Source: Flavobacterium sp. AED (GTDB lineage Bacteria; Bacteroidota; Bacteroidia; Flavobacteriales; Flavobacteriaceae). Taken from it: a DNA stretch of 64,000 nucleotides. Each line of letters opens with the position of its first letter. The stretch's first letter is position 1. The stretch spans positions 186,001-250,000 of the forward strand of contig NZ_JSYM01000002.1 of assembly GCF_000812945.1 (NCBI RefSeq), in the 5' to 3' direction. The notes under the pieces are model-generated. The model was not told the origin of the DNA and ran no database searches. It worked only from the letters and a program-made list of their open reading frames with translations. Of the stretch, positions 34,772-44,376 are shown piece after piece. The translations under genes and the position numbers were made by a program.

Positions 34772-36304
34772 ATGAAACAGTATTTTAATTTTTTCGATTT
34801 CACACAAAAAGTCAATTATAAAACAGAAATTTTAGCAGGATTAACCGTGGCCATGACCATGATTCCTGAATCACTTTCTTTTGCTATATTGGCCGGTTTT
34901 CCGCCTTTGACAGGTTTGTATGCTGCTTTTATTATGGGTTTGATTACTGCGGTATTTGGAGGAAGACCTGGAATGGTTTCTGGAGGAGCAGGTGCAACGG
35001 TGATTGTTTTAATTGCCTTGATGAAATCAAATGGCTTAGAATACGTTTTTGCAGCAGTTGCTTTGGCAGGGATTTTACAAATTTTAGTTGGTGTTTTTAA
35101 ACTGGGTAAATTTATCCGTTTGGTGCCACAACCAGTTATGTTTGGTTTTGTCAATGGATTGGCGGTAGTCATTTTTATGTCACAAATGGAACAATTCAAA
35201 ACCATTGTCAATGGACAAAGTGTTTGGCTTTCTGGTAGTCCCATGTTTATTATGCTGGGTTTGGTTGCTTTGACAATTGCAATTGTAATGTTTTTTCCTA
35301 AAGTTACTAAAGCTGTTCCTGCTTCATTAATAGCGATTATAGTTGTTTTTGCTTTGGTTTTTTTCTTTGGTATCGAAACTAAAACAGTTAAAGATATTGC
35401 TTCAGTAAGTGGCGGTTTTCCACCATTTCACATTCCAAAAATCCCAGTGAATTTAGAAACGTTGCAAATTATATTTCCGTATGCTTTAATTATGGCTTCC
35501 GTTGGATTAACAGAAGGTTTATTGACGTTGAATTTAGTTGATGAAATCACGGAAACAAAAGGAAACGGAAATCGGGAATGCATCGCACAAGGAAGTGCCA
35601 ATATCTTAAATGGTTTTTTCTTTGGAATGGGTGGTTGTCCTATGATTGCGCAAACGTTAGTGAACCTTTCGGCAGGTTCCAGAGCCCGTTTATCTGGTAT
35701 CATTGCGGCGTTGACAATACTGATGATTATTTTATTTGGAGCTCCAATAATTGAGCAATTGCCCATGGCAGCTTTGGTTGGTGTCATGATTATGGTCGCT
35801 ATTGGAACGTTTGAATGGGCTAGTTTCCGAATTATTAATAAAATGCCAAAACATGATATTTTTGTTGGTGTGGTAGTTGCGTTAATTACCATTTTACTAC
35901 ACAATTTGGCTTTGGCCGTTTTAATTGGAGTCATTATTTCTGCTTTGGTTTTTGCTTGGGAAAGTGCCAAAAGAATTCGTGCCAAGAAATATATTGACGA
36001 AAAAGGAGTGAAGCATTATGAAATATATGGGCCTTTATTTTTTGGATCAACAACAGCATTTGCTGAAAAATTCGATATTTCAAATGACCCAAAAGAAATA
36101 ATCATTGATTTTAAAGAAAGCAAAATTACGGATATGAGTGCAATTGATGCCGTAAATAAAATCACTGAACGGTATGCCAAACTCAATAAAACTGTTCATT
36201 TACAACATTTAAGTGCTGATTGTAGAACATTGCTAAAAAATGCGGATAAGGTTATAGATGTCAATATTCTGGAAGATCCAACGTATAAAGTAGCAATTGA
36301 CTAA
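34772..36304 (+). CDS. SulP family anion transporter
   Basis: The 510-residue protein has about 11 transmembrane helices (TVAMTMIPESLSFAILAGFPPLTGLYAAF matches the SulP start) and a C-terminal STAS domain (about residues 420-500, IIDFKESKITDMSAIDAVNKI). SulP members move sulfate, bicarbonate or other anions; the substrate is not readable here. I chose the ATG at 34772 because helix one follows it at the usual spacing; the 34691 start adds 27 residues with no counterpart. Its stop codon overlaps that of the convergent DUF1801 gene. Confidence 0.93.
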   Translation: MKQYFNFFDFTQKVNYKTEILAGLTVAMTMIPESLSFAILAGFPPLTGLYAAFIMGLITAVFGGRPGMVSGGAGATVIVLIALMKSNGLEYVFAAVALAGILQILVGVFKLGKFIRLVPQPVMFGFVNGLAVVIFMSQMEQFKTIVNGQSVWLSGSPMFIMLGLVALTIAIVMFFPKVTKAVPASLIAIIVVFALVFFFGIETKTVKDIASVSGGFPPFHIPKIPVNLETLQIIFPYALIMASVGLTEGLLTLNLVDEITETKGNGNRECIAQGSANILNGFFFGMGGCPMIAQTLVNLSAGSRARLSGIIAALTILMIILFGAPIIEQLPMAALVGVMIMVAIGTFEWASFRIINKMPKHDIFVGVVVALITILLHNLALAVLIGVIISALVFAWESAKRIRAKKYIDEKGVKHYEIYGPLFFGSTTAFAEKFDISNDPKEIIIDFKESKITDMSAIDAVNKITERYAKLNKTVHLQHLSADCRTLLKNADKVIDVNILEDPTYKVAID

Positions 36305-36681
36305 GAGTTTTTGGATTTGCTCAAATTGTCATTCATTCGGGCTTCAATAATTTTCTTTAAAAGAGCTTCAGGTATTGGTTTTTCAGGGGTAAAACGGATG
36401 GTTCCTTTTGATAGACTAAAATCTTTTAATTCTTCTTTGAATTGTTCAACCGTTTTTGAGTTCCAAGGAAAAAAACTGCAATGATTTTTAAAAGCGGCAA
36501 AACCCACTAACATTCCGTGGTATTTGTATGCAGGCATTTGGTAACTAATTACTTCTTGGGCTTCTGGAACAATTTCTTTTATGGTTTGCCTTAGTTTTTC
36601 AAGCGCAATTCTCTGCTGCTCGGGAAGTGATTCCAGGTATTTGTCAATAGCAATGCTGTTAGAATCAGTAGATTTACTCAT
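36301..36681 (-). CDS. DUF1801 / iron-chaperone-like (YdhG) protein
   Basis: The 126-residue protein matches the DUF1801 pattern: YLESLPEQQRIALEKLRQTIKEIVPEAQEVISYQMPAYKYHGMLVGFAAFKNHCSFFP is the typical opening, with FSLSKGTIRFTPEKPIPEALLKKIIEARM at the end. It is a small cytoplasmic protein related to frataxin-like folds; a role in iron handling has been suggested for relatives but is not shown here. Its TAG (36303-36301) shares two bases with the TAA of the SulP gene (36302-36304), with no terminator between. Confidence 0.85.
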   Translation of the reverse strand: MSKSTDSNSIAIDKYLESLPEQQRIALEKLRQTIKEIVPEAQEVISYQMPAYKYHGMLVGFAAFKNHCSFFPWNSKTVEQFKEELKDFSLSKGTIRFTPEKPIPEALLKKIIEARMNDNLSKSKNS

Positions 36682-36742
36682 ACGATTTTTATCATTAAAT
36701 TAAAGAAAAAATCACTTGGCGTGAAAATTAGTATGTGCTGTT

Positions 36743-37993
36743 TTAATTGGGTTCTGAATGAAATTTTATTTTGCCAATAGATCCTGTTGCCGTTGGGATT
36801 AATTCGAAAATAGAGGTAGGAGCAAGCATCGGTTCTATTCGATGGGAAACATATATAATAGTCATTTTAGTTTCTTGCATTAAGACATTGATGAGTTGTA
36901 TTACCAAAGCTACATTTTCATCATCTAAACCTTCCACAGGTTCATCTAGAATGACTAATGGCGGGTGTTTGAGAACAGCACGAACAATCATTGCTACTCT
37001 TTGCTGACCAATAGAAAGTTGGTGGAACGTTTTCTTTTTTAGATGACTCATCTGTATTACTTCAAGCCATTGGGCTACAATTTGTTTTTGTAATGTAGTT
37101 GGTTCAGTATACAATCCGATAGAATCAAAAAATCCCGATAGAATCATTTGCTCTAAACTATGATTCTTTTTGAATAAATTTGTCATTGCCGTTGAGAAAA
37201 TACCAATTTGTTTCTTGATTTCCCAAATACTTTCGCCACTTCCTTTTTTTCTTCCAAAAAGGTATAATTCTTGTCCGTATCCTTTTGGATTATCTCCTGT
37301 AATCATGGATAAGAGCGTACTTTTTCCAGAACCGTTTGGACCAATAAGTTGCCAAAATTCGCCTTGTTTGATGGTCCATGAAATAGTGTCTACAATTTTT
37401 CTTTCGTCATAACTTACGGAAACCCCATTCATTTTTATCAAGACACTTTCTTTGTAATCAAAAGATTCTAAAGGTTTTGGAATTAAAGTAGTTGCGGCTT
37501 TTTTTTGATCGGCTTCAGTGGTGTTAATGTTGTTTAAAACAAAAGAATTATCAATTATCTGAGCTTTATTTTGAATAAAAGGAAGCAAATCAGCAGTACG
37601 ATTAACCAATTGTATGATGCGAACCGAAGCTGATAATTTTTCGAGTGAATCGAGTAAGGTTACTCGTGAGGATTGGTCTAAATGATCAAAGGGATTATCA
37701 AAAATGATATAATCTGGATTTTGATTGATGCAATAGCGTAAAAATTCCTTTTTTTGTTCGCCAGATGAAAAAGTACGTAATTTTCGGTTTGATTCTGGAG
37801 CTGCTTCAACAGTATCGTATTGGTATTCTTTTTCGATGAATTTTTCAATAGCAATATCAGAAAAAAGCATTCCTTTCAGTTCATTAAAAGCAGTTAATTC
37901 TCCCTTGGCTTCTCCTGAAATCAAGGTTTCAATAAAGTCTTTTTTGTTTACCTGATTGGATAAAAGAATATCCCAATGTGTGTTTTTAAGCAT
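36743..37993 (-). CDS. Two-domain ABC ATPase (ModF-like) with degenerate first domain
   Basis: The 416-residue protein carries two ABC modules and no membrane helices. The C-terminal module (about residues 186-410) is complete: LIGPNGSGKSTLLSM (Walker A), QLSIGQQRVAMIVRAV (signature) and PPLVILDEPVEGLDDE (Walker B). The N-terminal module has a signature (FSSGEQKKEF) and Walker B (YIIFDNPFDHLD) but no recognisable Walker A. ModF/PhrA-type ATPases of this shape have no fixed transporter; none is adjacent. The first module may be structural only. Confidence 0.8.
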   Translation of the reverse strand: MLKNTHWDILLSNQVNKKDFIETLISGEAKGELTAFNELKGMLFSDIAIEKFIEKEYQYDTVEAAPESNRKLRTFSSGEQKKEFLRYCINQNPDYIIFDNPFDHLDQSSRVTLLDSLEKLSASVRIIQLVNRTADLLPFIQNKAQIIDNSFVLNNINTTEADQKKAATTLIPKPLESFDYKESVLIKMNGVSVSYDERKIVDTISWTIKQGEFWQLIGPNGSGKSTLLSMITGDNPKGYGQELYLFGRKKGSGESIWEIKKQIGIFSTAMTNLFKKNHSLEQMILSGFFDSIGLYTEPTTLQKQIVAQWLEVIQMSHLKKKTFHQLSIGQQRVAMIVRAVLKHPPLVILDEPVEGLDDENVALVIQLINVLMQETKMTIIYVSHRIEPMLAPTSIFELIPTATGSIGKIKFHSEPN

Positions 37994-38169
37994 TTTAAAA
38001 TATGTAAATTGATGTGCTAATGTGCATTGGCAAAATTAAACGTATACTTTTTTAAACACAAGTTTTACAGCTTTTATATAACACGAGTTTAGCATAATTC
38101 AAATCTATATAGAAGGTTTCTTTTAATTTTCCAAGAACTAAAAACGAAATTACGGCTCATTACTATTCT

Positions 38170-38691
38170 TTAATTTATTACAAATTGCATCAATAAGTCG
38201 GTTTGTTTTTCATTTCCTAATGTGAAAACATGTTTGTCAAATTCAACAAACCCATTTTTAGTATAGAATCTAAGCGCTCTGTGATTTTCTTCCCAGACTC
38301 CAAGCCAAATGTAATCTACATCCGTTTGTTGTGCAATTTCTTTTACTTTGTCAATCAATAATTGGCCTACATTTTTTCCGTGAAAAGCTTGTGAAACATA
38401 AATGCGATGCACTTCCAAAGCATTTTTATTTATCGTTTCAGTTTGGGCATCGCCAAAATTTATTTTCAAATAACCAAGGATTTCGTTGTCTGAACTTGCC
38501 AGATAAAACTGGGAATTTGCATTGTTTAATTCAGCAGTTAATTGTTCAGAATTAAAACTATCCTTTATATAATTAGCAATGTTTTCAGGAGTGTTTAGAG
38601 CGGCAAAAGTTTCTATAAAAGTTTGAGTACTTATGTTTTGTATTGCTTCAAGATCGGATAGTGTGGCCTTTCTAATTTTTATTGTATTCAT
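38170..38691 (-). CDS. GNAT family N-acetyltransferase
   Basis: The 173-residue protein has the acetyl-CoA motif VHRIYVSQAFHGKNVGQLLIDKV (Q/RxxGxG/A-like, here FHGKNVG), followed by WLGVWEENHRALRFYTKNGF, typical of the GNAT fold. The substrate is unknown. It is a single gene; no operon partner is close on the same strand. The spaces on both sides (37994-38169 and 38692-38864) hold no other gene. Confidence 0.9.
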   Translation of the reverse strand: MNTIKIRKATLSDLEAIQNISTQTFIETFAALNTPENIANYIKDSFNSEQLTAELNNANSQFYLASSDNEILGYLKINFGDAQTETINKNALEVHRIYVSQAFHGKNVGQLLIDKVKEIAQQTDVDYIWLGVWEENHRALRFYTKNGFVEFDKHVFTLGNEKQTDLLMQFVIN

Positions 38692-38820
38692 AATAGTAAA
38701 TGGTCTTTTGTGTTCTTTTAAAACTCAAAAATAACAAATAATTTTGGTAACAATTTTCATTTTCTATTATACTATTCAAGAAATCAATTCATAGATTCTT
38801 ACTTTGTTGTTTTCAATTTG

Positions 38821-38828
38821 TACTTTTG
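38821..38828 (+). promoter_or_regulatory. -7 element of yaaA
   Basis: TACTTTTG matches TAnnTTTG; predicted leader about 32 nt to the ATG at 38865. Confidence 0.45.
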
Positions 38829-38864
38829 AAACAATTAATAAAAGAACTTGAAAGAGTATAGTGT

Positions 38865-39623
38865 ATGAAAATTGTTATATCGCCTGCTAAATCCTTAAAT
38901 TTTGAAAAAGAGTTGCCCACTCCACTTCACACGGAATCCCATTTTTTAAAAGAATCGCGACAAGTTCATAAAGTTTTAAAAGAAAAAAAGCCAGCCCAGT
39001 TGTCTGATTTAATGAGTATTTCGGATAAACTTGCTGATTTAAATTGGAAACGGAATCAAGAATGGAGAACACCTTTCACCACAGAAAATGCTCGCCAAGC
39101 AGTTTTTACTTTTGACGGAGATGTATATACTGGATTAGATGCCTATTCGATTCCAATAGAAAAATTAGAGACATTACAAGATCGTTTGAGAATATTATCC
39201 GGTTTGTATGGCTTGTTGAAACCATTGGATTTGATGCAAGCCTATCGATTAGAAATGGGAACAAAATTACCCATTGGCGAAAGCAAAAACCTATATGAAT
39301 TTTGGAAAACAACGGTTACAAAAGCATTAAATAAAGAACTTAAAAAAGGAGAATTGTTTATCAATTTAGCCAGTACTGAATATTTTTCAGTGATCGATGT
39401 CAAAGCCTTGAAAGTTCCTGTAATTACTCCGGAATTCAAAGATTATAAAAATGGTAAACTAAAAATCATCAGTTTTTTTGCCAAGAAGGCGAGGGGGATG
39501 ATGGTGCGTTATATCATTGATACCAATGCAAAAACAATTGATGATTTAAAAGGATTCAATTATGAAGGGTATCAATTTGATGCTAATTTATCAAAAGGAA
39601 ATCATTTGGTATTTACCCGATAA
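38865..39623 (+). CDS. yaaA: Peroxide stress protein YaaA (DUF328)
   Basis: The 252-residue protein fits YaaA along its whole length: KIVISPAKSLNFE at the start, FNGDVYTGLDA-like TFDGDVYTGLDAYSI, LRILSGLYGLLKPLDLMQAYRLEMGTKL, and FFAKKARGMMVRYII near the end. In other bacteria YaaA lowers free iron and protects DNA during peroxide stress. It is a single-gene unit and ends in a strong shared terminator. Confidence 0.95.
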   Translation: MKIVISPAKSLNFEKELPTPLHTESHFLKESRQVHKVLKEKKPAQLSDLMSISDKLADLNWKRNQEWRTPFTTENARQAVFTFDGDVYTGLDAYSIPIEKLETLQDRLRILSGLYGLLKPLDLMQAYRLEMGTKLPIGESKNLYEFWKTTVTKALNKELKKGELFINLASTEYFSVIDVKALKVPVITPEFKDYKNGKLKIISFFAKKARGMMVRYIIDTNAKTIDDLKGFNYEGYQFDANLSKGNHLVFTR

Positions 39624-39636
39624 ATTACCTCGATAA

Positions 39637-39680
39637 AATAAAAAATGCCTATTTCATTAATGAAATAGGCATTTTTTATT
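39637..39680. terminator. Bidirectional terminator between yaaA and the efflux operon
   Basis: A perfect 20-bp stem (39637-39656 with 39661-39680, core TGCCTATTTCA, loop ttaa) with A/T runs at its base. Confidence 0.92.
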
Positions 39681-39688
39681 ATTTACTA

Positions 39689-41275
39689 TTAATGCATTGC
39701 ATCTGCAGGATTAATTTTGTTCTTCCCTTTTTTAATTAGAAAGATTATCGGAATACAGCATAAAAACATGATTCCGAGGTAAAGAAAAATATCCATGTAT
39801 GACAGCACAGTACTTTGTTTCATAACTGAATAATCAATGACTTGATACGCTTTTTTCAAAGATTCGTTAGCAGTAAATCCTTTTGACATAAAACCTTTCT
39901 GCAACATCATTACGCGTTGTTGTACTTCTAATCTGCTTCCGTCTAAATGTGAAACCAAATTCACCCGATGTTCTTGACTGAATCTAGTGATAAAAGTAGT
40001 GATTATAGCTATACCAAAAGAACCTCCTAATTGTCGCATCATTCCGGTAAAAGCAGCTCCTTCACCAATATTTTTCCCTTTTAAAGTTGAAAGCGATAAA
40101 GTGGTTATAGGTACAAAAAGCAATCCTAATCCAATTCCTCTTAAAATTAAAGACCAATATAAATGCTCAACACCTGTATTAGGAGTCATATTATTGTGCA
40201 TCATCAGTGTAAAGAAAAAGAAAATCAAAAAACCAATACCTACCATATAACCTTGGGGAACTCCTCTTTGAATTAATTTACCAATAATTGGCATCATAAT
40301 AGCGGTTGTGATGGAACCCGGAATAAGTAATAAACCAGCATCAGTAGCAGTCCATCCTAAAATGGATTGTGTATAAATGGGGATGATTAGAGTAGAACCA
40401 TAAAGTCCAAATCCTAGTATAAAACACATTAAGGTTCCAATTCGTAGGTTTCCGTCTTTTAAAACACTCAGGTTTACTATTGGATGCTTATAGGTTAACT
40501 CTCTCCATATAAACAAAATCAAGCCAAAAACGGATACAACACTCAAAAATGTAATTACCTTATCATTGAACCAGTCATCTTGTTGTCCATGTTCTAAAAC
40601 AAATTGTAATGAACCAATGAAAGCAGTCAAAAGGAAAATTCCCAACCAATCGACCTGTTTGGCTTTTAATTTTTCACCAAATTTAGGGCTTCTTACAAAG
40701 CTCAATGCTAGAATAGTAGCAATTATACCAAGTGGAATATTGATGTAAAATATATAAGGCCAAGAAAAATTATCAACAAGATAACCTCCTAATGGCGGCC
40801 CCAAAGTAGGACCTACAATTACGCCCATTCCATAAATTGCCTGAGCCATTCCACGTTTTGCAACTGGATAACTCTCGGTTATAATAGTTTGTGCTGTAAC
40901 TAATAATGCACCACCACCAAGTCCTTGAATAAACCTAAAAATGATAAGTTCCCATATATTATTGGCATTACCACACAAAAAGGAGGAAACTGTAAAAATA
41001 ATAATAGAAACCACAAAGTAATTTCGTCTTCCAAATTGCTGGGAAAGCCAGCTCGTCATTGGTATTACAATAACATTTGCGATAGCATAAGCAGTAATTA
41101 CCCAAGCAACATCATTTAATGTTGCTCCAAGACTACCTCTCATGTTCGTTAATGCTACATTGACAATTGTGGTGTCTACAATTTCAAGCAGTGCACATAG
41201 TACTGCTGTAATCGTAATCAGAACTCGCCTGTAACCATATTCTACTAAATCATCTTCTACTCTTGCTTGTGCCAT
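39689..41275 (-). CDS. emrB: EmrB/QacA-type MFS drug transporter (DHA2 family)
   Basis: The 528-residue protein has about 14 transmembrane helices with the DHA2 signatures: ALLEIVDTTIVNVALTNMRGSLGA, WVITAYAIANVIVIPMTSWLSQQFGRRNYF and GPTLGPPLGGYLVDNFSWPYIFYINIPLG. It is the inner-membrane proton-driven pump. It sits 1 bp after the adaptor gene, which follows the outer-membrane channel gene and the TetR gene, so the operon encodes a complete tripartite exporter. The drugs exported are unknown. Confidence 0.94.
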   Translation of the reverse strand: MAQARVEDDLVEYGYRRVLITITAVLCALLEIVDTTIVNVALTNMRGSLGATLNDVAWVITAYAIANVIVIPMTSWLSQQFGRRNYFVVSIIIFTVSSFLCGNANNIWELIIFRFIQGLGGGALLVTAQTIITESYPVAKRGMAQAIYGMGVIVGPTLGPPLGGYLVDNFSWPYIFYINIPLGIIATILALSFVRSPKFGEKLKAKQVDWLGIFLLTAFIGSLQFVLEHGQQDDWFNDKVITFLSVVSVFGLILFIWRELTYKHPIVNLSVLKDGNLRIGTLMCFILGFGLYGSTLIIPIYTQSILGWTATDAGLLLIPGSITTAIMMPIIGKLIQRGVPQGYMVGIGFLIFFFFTLMMHNNMTPNTGVEHLYWSLILRGIGLGLLFVPITTLSLSTLKGKNIGEGAAFTGMMRQLGGSFGIAIITTFITRFSQEHRVNLVSHLDGSRLEVQQRVMMLQKGFMSKGFTANESLKKAYQVIDYSVMKQSTVLSYMDIFLYLGIMFLCCIPIIFLIKKGKNKINPADAMH

Positions 41276-41276
41276 T

Positions 41277-42356
41277 TTAGTTTACATGTACGTCAACATC
41301 AACATTCATTCCTGGTCGTAATAATTTTATTTTTTCAACATCATTAGAGGTGTTCAAACTGATTTTAACAGGTAATCTTTGAATGGTTTTTACAAAGTTA
41401 CCAGTAGCATTATCCGGAGGGAGTATAGAAAAACGAGAACCGGTTGCAGGAGAAAATGAAGTTAATGTACCTTCAAAATCATAATCGGGATACGCATCTA
41501 CTTTGATAGTTACTTTTTGTCCAATAATCATTTTGTTCAATTGTGTTTCTTTGAAATTAGCAATTACCCAAGCATTAGAATTATTGATAATATAAAACAA
41601 GGATTGTCCCGGTTGAACCAATTGTCCCGGTTGAATATCAATTTTTGAAACCTGACCATCTATAGCAGCAGTTATTACTGTATAAGATAAATTCAGATTT
41701 GCAGCATCTAGCATCGCTTTTGCTCTTTTGATATTGGCAGCAGCCACTTCAGTTTGTTTATCGGAAACTTTTGATTTAGCTACAATAACTGATTTTTGAT
41801 ACGAACTCGCTTTTTCCTGCTGTTGCAAAATACGAATTTGACTTTCCGCTTCTTGTTTTGCTGCTAAAGCTTGCTCATATTGTTGTTTAGTAATCGAATG
41901 GTTTTTATATAAATTTTCATAACGATTGTAATCACTAGTGATTCTGCCTAATCTAATTTTTGCAGTTTCAATATTTCCTCCTGCTGATTGTACATTAGCA
42001 TCAGAAACAGAAATGTTTGCCAAAGCACTTCCAATATCTGCTTTTGAAACTTCAAAATTTCCTTCTGCAGCCAGTAATGCAGCACTTGCTTCGTCAATTT
42101 TCAATTGATAATCTCTCTTGTCGATCGTAAAAAGTGTATCTCCTTTTTTTACAAAATCATTGTCTTTAATGTATACTTTATCTACATATCCAGAAACTTT
42201 AGGGATAATTGGATTCATGTTTTTCTCGATTTGAGCATCATCAGTTTGCTCATGTGATAACGAGTGCATGTATTTATAAGTTCCATAAGTTCCGCCTAAT
42301 ACGATCAAAGCCACTAGGATAATAATAAATTTTTTATTTGTTTTTTTCTTTTCCAT
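41277..42356 (-). CDS. emrA: HlyD/EmrA-type membrane fusion protein
   Basis: The 359-residue protein has one N-terminal transmembrane helix (about residues 9-27), then the split biotinyl-lipoyl domain (IPKVSGYVDKVYIKDNDFVKKGDTLFTID and GQVSKIDIQPGQLVQPGQSLFYII) around a long coiled hairpin, and a beta-barrel tail. It bridges the EmrB-like pump and the TolC-like channel. It lies between them in a four-gene operon, with 11 bp to the TolC gene and 1 bp to the pump gene. Confidence 0.94.
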   Translation of the reverse strand: MEKKKTNKKFIIILVALIVLGGTYGTYKYMHSLSHEQTDDAQIEKNMNPIIPKVSGYVDKVYIKDNDFVKKGDTLFTIDKRDYQLKIDEASAALLAAEGNFEVSKADIGSALANISVSDANVQSAGGNIETAKIRLGRITSDYNRYENLYKNHSITKQQYEQALAAKQEAESQIRILQQQEKASSYQKSVIVAKSKVSDKQTEVAAANIKRAKAMLDAANLNLSYTVITAAIDGQVSKIDIQPGQLVQPGQSLFYIINNSNAWVIANFKETQLNKMIIGQKVTIKVDAYPDYDFEGTLTSFSPATGSRFSILPPDNATGNFVKTIQRLPVKISLNTSNDVEKIKLLRPGMNVDVDVHVN

Positions 42357-42367
42357 GTGATTGCTGA

Positions 42368-43693
42368 TTATATTTTTGAAAGATTGAAAGATTGAGATAA
42401 TTGTCCGGTAACAGAAAGTAATTCGTAGTATTTCTGTATAATATTTGCTTTAGCTAATGCTTTATTAATTTTTGATCCTAATTGTTCAACATCGGCCTCA
42501 AGTAAATCATTAGTATCCGAAAGTCCGTTGTCGTACTTGTCTTTTATGATTCTGTAATTTTCTGTAGATTGTTCTACAGCTTGAACATAAACTTCATTTT
42601 GTTTTAATGCCAATTCGTAGTCTTCTATCGCTTTTTGAACTTGCATTTTGATATAATCAGTAAGTACGGCTTGCGAATTTTGTACTTCTAATGATTTGCT
42701 CTCGGCTAGTTTTACCATAGTTCCGTTTTTAAGGATAGAGCTGATATCATAGGAAATTCCAACACCAAAATTCATTGCGTTTTGAACTGTCACTACATTT
42801 TTTAAGTCTAATGCCGTATAACCGCCAATAAGGGAAATAGCAGGATAATAGGCGCTTTTCGCCATTTTTATATTAGCCTTGCTTGCTTTTTCCTGAAACC
42901 GAATAGCTTCTAAATCTTTACGATTTTGTAATGCGGGCTCATCATTAGTAGGGATATTGTCCATTTGAAAATTAGCAAAATCACTCTCTCTAATTTCTAA
43001 TTTAGTTTCAACCGGTAATTTTAGAAGTGTAACCAAATAAAAATTTACAATATTCAAATTGTTATTTTCTTCGTCTATTGACAATTGAATTTTTGAAACT
43101 TGTAATTGTGATTTTAGTAAATCATTTCTTGGAATTACGCCGTTTTTTTCCAAATCGCTAAAATCAACGACACGTTGTTGTGCACTTTTTTGATTTTCTT
43201 TGAGCAGTTCAATGGTTTTTTGCGATTTGTATAGATTAGCGTAGCTATTGATTACTTTCATAGCAATTTCTTCCTTTGTTTGCGAAGCCGTTGCATTTTC
43301 AGCCTGATACAAATTCTCAGAAACCTTTATACTGTTTTGGATTTTAAAACCTGCAAAAACCGGTACGTTGGCATTTACCTGACCAATCATCAATTGATCT
43401 ACAACTGGCATCGGCTCAGCGCTGCTACTTTTATTAACTTTTAGGTTTATAGAAGCTTTTGCCAATCTTTGATATTGTCCTGAAACTTTTAAATCAGGAT
43501 ATTGACTGTTCTTTACCGATTGTAATTCGTATTTTTTAGTAGCCACTTTGGTATTGGCTAAACTAATTTCATTACTTTTTAACCAAGCCATATGAATGGC
43601 TTCATCGAGGGTAAAACTCGTTTTTTCTTGAGCTTCTACTGAAGAAATTCCTATAAAGAAAATCCCAAAGAGCATTAATTGACTAACTTTCAT
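42368..43693 (-). CDS. TolC-family outer membrane efflux protein
   Basis: The 441-residue protein begins with a signal peptide (MLFGIFFIGISSVEAQE) and has the duplicated helical pattern of TolC proteins, with long helices (ENATASQTKEEIAMKVINSYANLYKSQ, ALKQNEVYVQAVEQSTENYRIIKDKYDNGLSDTNDLLEAD). It forms the outer-membrane channel of the exporter encoded downstream. Its start overlaps the end of the TetR gene by 11 bp. Confidence 0.93.
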   Translation of the reverse strand: MKVSQLMLFGIFFIGISSVEAQEKTSFTLDEAIHMAWLKSNEISLANTKVATKKYELQSVKNSQYPDLKVSGQYQRLAKASINLKVNKSSSAEPMPVVDQLMIGQVNANVPVFAGFKIQNSIKVSENLYQAENATASQTKEEIAMKVINSYANLYKSQKTIELLKENQKSAQQRVVDFSDLEKNGVIPRNDLLKSQLQVSKIQLSIDEENNNLNIVNFYLVTLLKLPVETKLEIRESDFANFQMDNIPTNDEPALQNRKDLEAIRFQEKASKANIKMAKSAYYPAISLIGGYTALDLKNVVTVQNAMNFGVGISYDISSILKNGTMVKLAESKSLEVQNSQAVLTDYIKMQVQKAIEDYELALKQNEVYVQAVEQSTENYRIIKDKYDNGLSDTNDLLEADVEQLGSKINKALAKANIIQKYYELLSVTGQLSQSFNLSKI

Positions 43694-44315
43694 ATATTAG
43701 AAGGGCTTTTATAGTTTGTTGGATGTGCTTTGTCAAATTGGTTTTTATGTAATTATTGTATAAGTCTTCGGTTTTCAAATTTAGTAAATTTTCAAAGAAC
43801 GGTTTGTTCATGTGAAAATGAAAAAAAGTACCAAGAATTGTTGGAGTTATCAGCGGAATGATAATGTCTTTTCTAAAAACGCCTTTCGTTTGACCTTCTA
43901 CGATTATAGCTTCAAGGGATTTTAGATTTCCTTTTTTTAATTCAGTAAAAGATTGAAAATTCAAATCTCGTTTATTAGTGGCAAATTCAAAATGTAATAT
44001 TCTATAAATTCCTTTATTGCAATTGATTCTATTAATATACAGCTCGATTAACTTATTGATTTTCTCAATAGGCTCAAGTTTTTCTTGTATTAGGGTATCT
44101 AATTGGGTTTTTAAATCGGAAGTTCTATATAAAATTAAGGATTCCAGTAAACGCTCTTTGGATCCAAAATAATAGGAAACCATCGCTATATTTATTTTTG
44201 CTTCTTTTGAGATGTTCCTGATTGACGTACCATCAAAACCTTTTTCAGCAAATAGTATTTCCGCTACCTGAAGAATTTTGATTTGTTTCTCGTTAAAATC
44301 AGTATTTGATCCCAT
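43683..44315 (-). CDS. TetR family transcriptional regulator of the efflux operon
   Basis: The 210-residue protein has the TetR N-terminal helix-turn-helix (about residues 9-55: KILQVAEILFAEKGFDGTSIRNISKEAKINIAMVSYYFGSKERLLESLI) and a ligand-binding C-terminal half. It is the first gene of the operon, so it should regulate itself with the exporter. Two copies of AAACAnnTGTTT lie at its promoter as probable operators. The inducer is unknown. Confidence 0.93.
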   Translation of the reverse strand: MGSNTDFNEKQIKILQVAEILFAEKGFDGTSIRNISKEAKINIAMVSYYFGSKERLLESLILYRTSDLKTQLDTLIQEKLEPIEKINKLIELYINRINCNKGIYRILHFEFATNKRDLNFQSFTELKKGNLKSLEAIIVEGQTKGVFRKDIIIPLITPTILGTFFHFHMNKPFFENLLNLKTEDLYNNYIKTNLTKHIQQTIKALLIYES

Positions 44316-44333
44316 TACATTTTAATTATTGTA

Positions 44334-44341
44334 CAAAATTA
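44334..44341 (-). promoter_or_regulatory. -7 element of the tetR-efflux operon
   Basis: Minus-strand TAATTTTG matches TAnnTTTG; the upstream CTG at the -33 position is a near match to TTG. The operator boxes overlap it. Confidence 0.6.
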
Positions 44342-44369
44342 AACAAGTGTTTAATTTAAACAGTTGTTT
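44341..44369. promoter_or_regulatory. Probable TetR operator pair
   Basis: AAACAAGTGTTT (44341-44352) and AAACAGTTGTTT (44358-44369) are two near-palindromes 5 bp apart, and together form a larger inverted repeat that covers the promoter spacer of the tetR operon. Confidence 0.65.
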
Positions 44370-44376
44370 AATTTTA

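Noticed and set aside
35428..35985. 185-codon minus-strand frame within the SulP gene
   Set aside because: It is antisense to membrane-helix coding sequence, has no promoter, and the SulP frame matches its family throughout.
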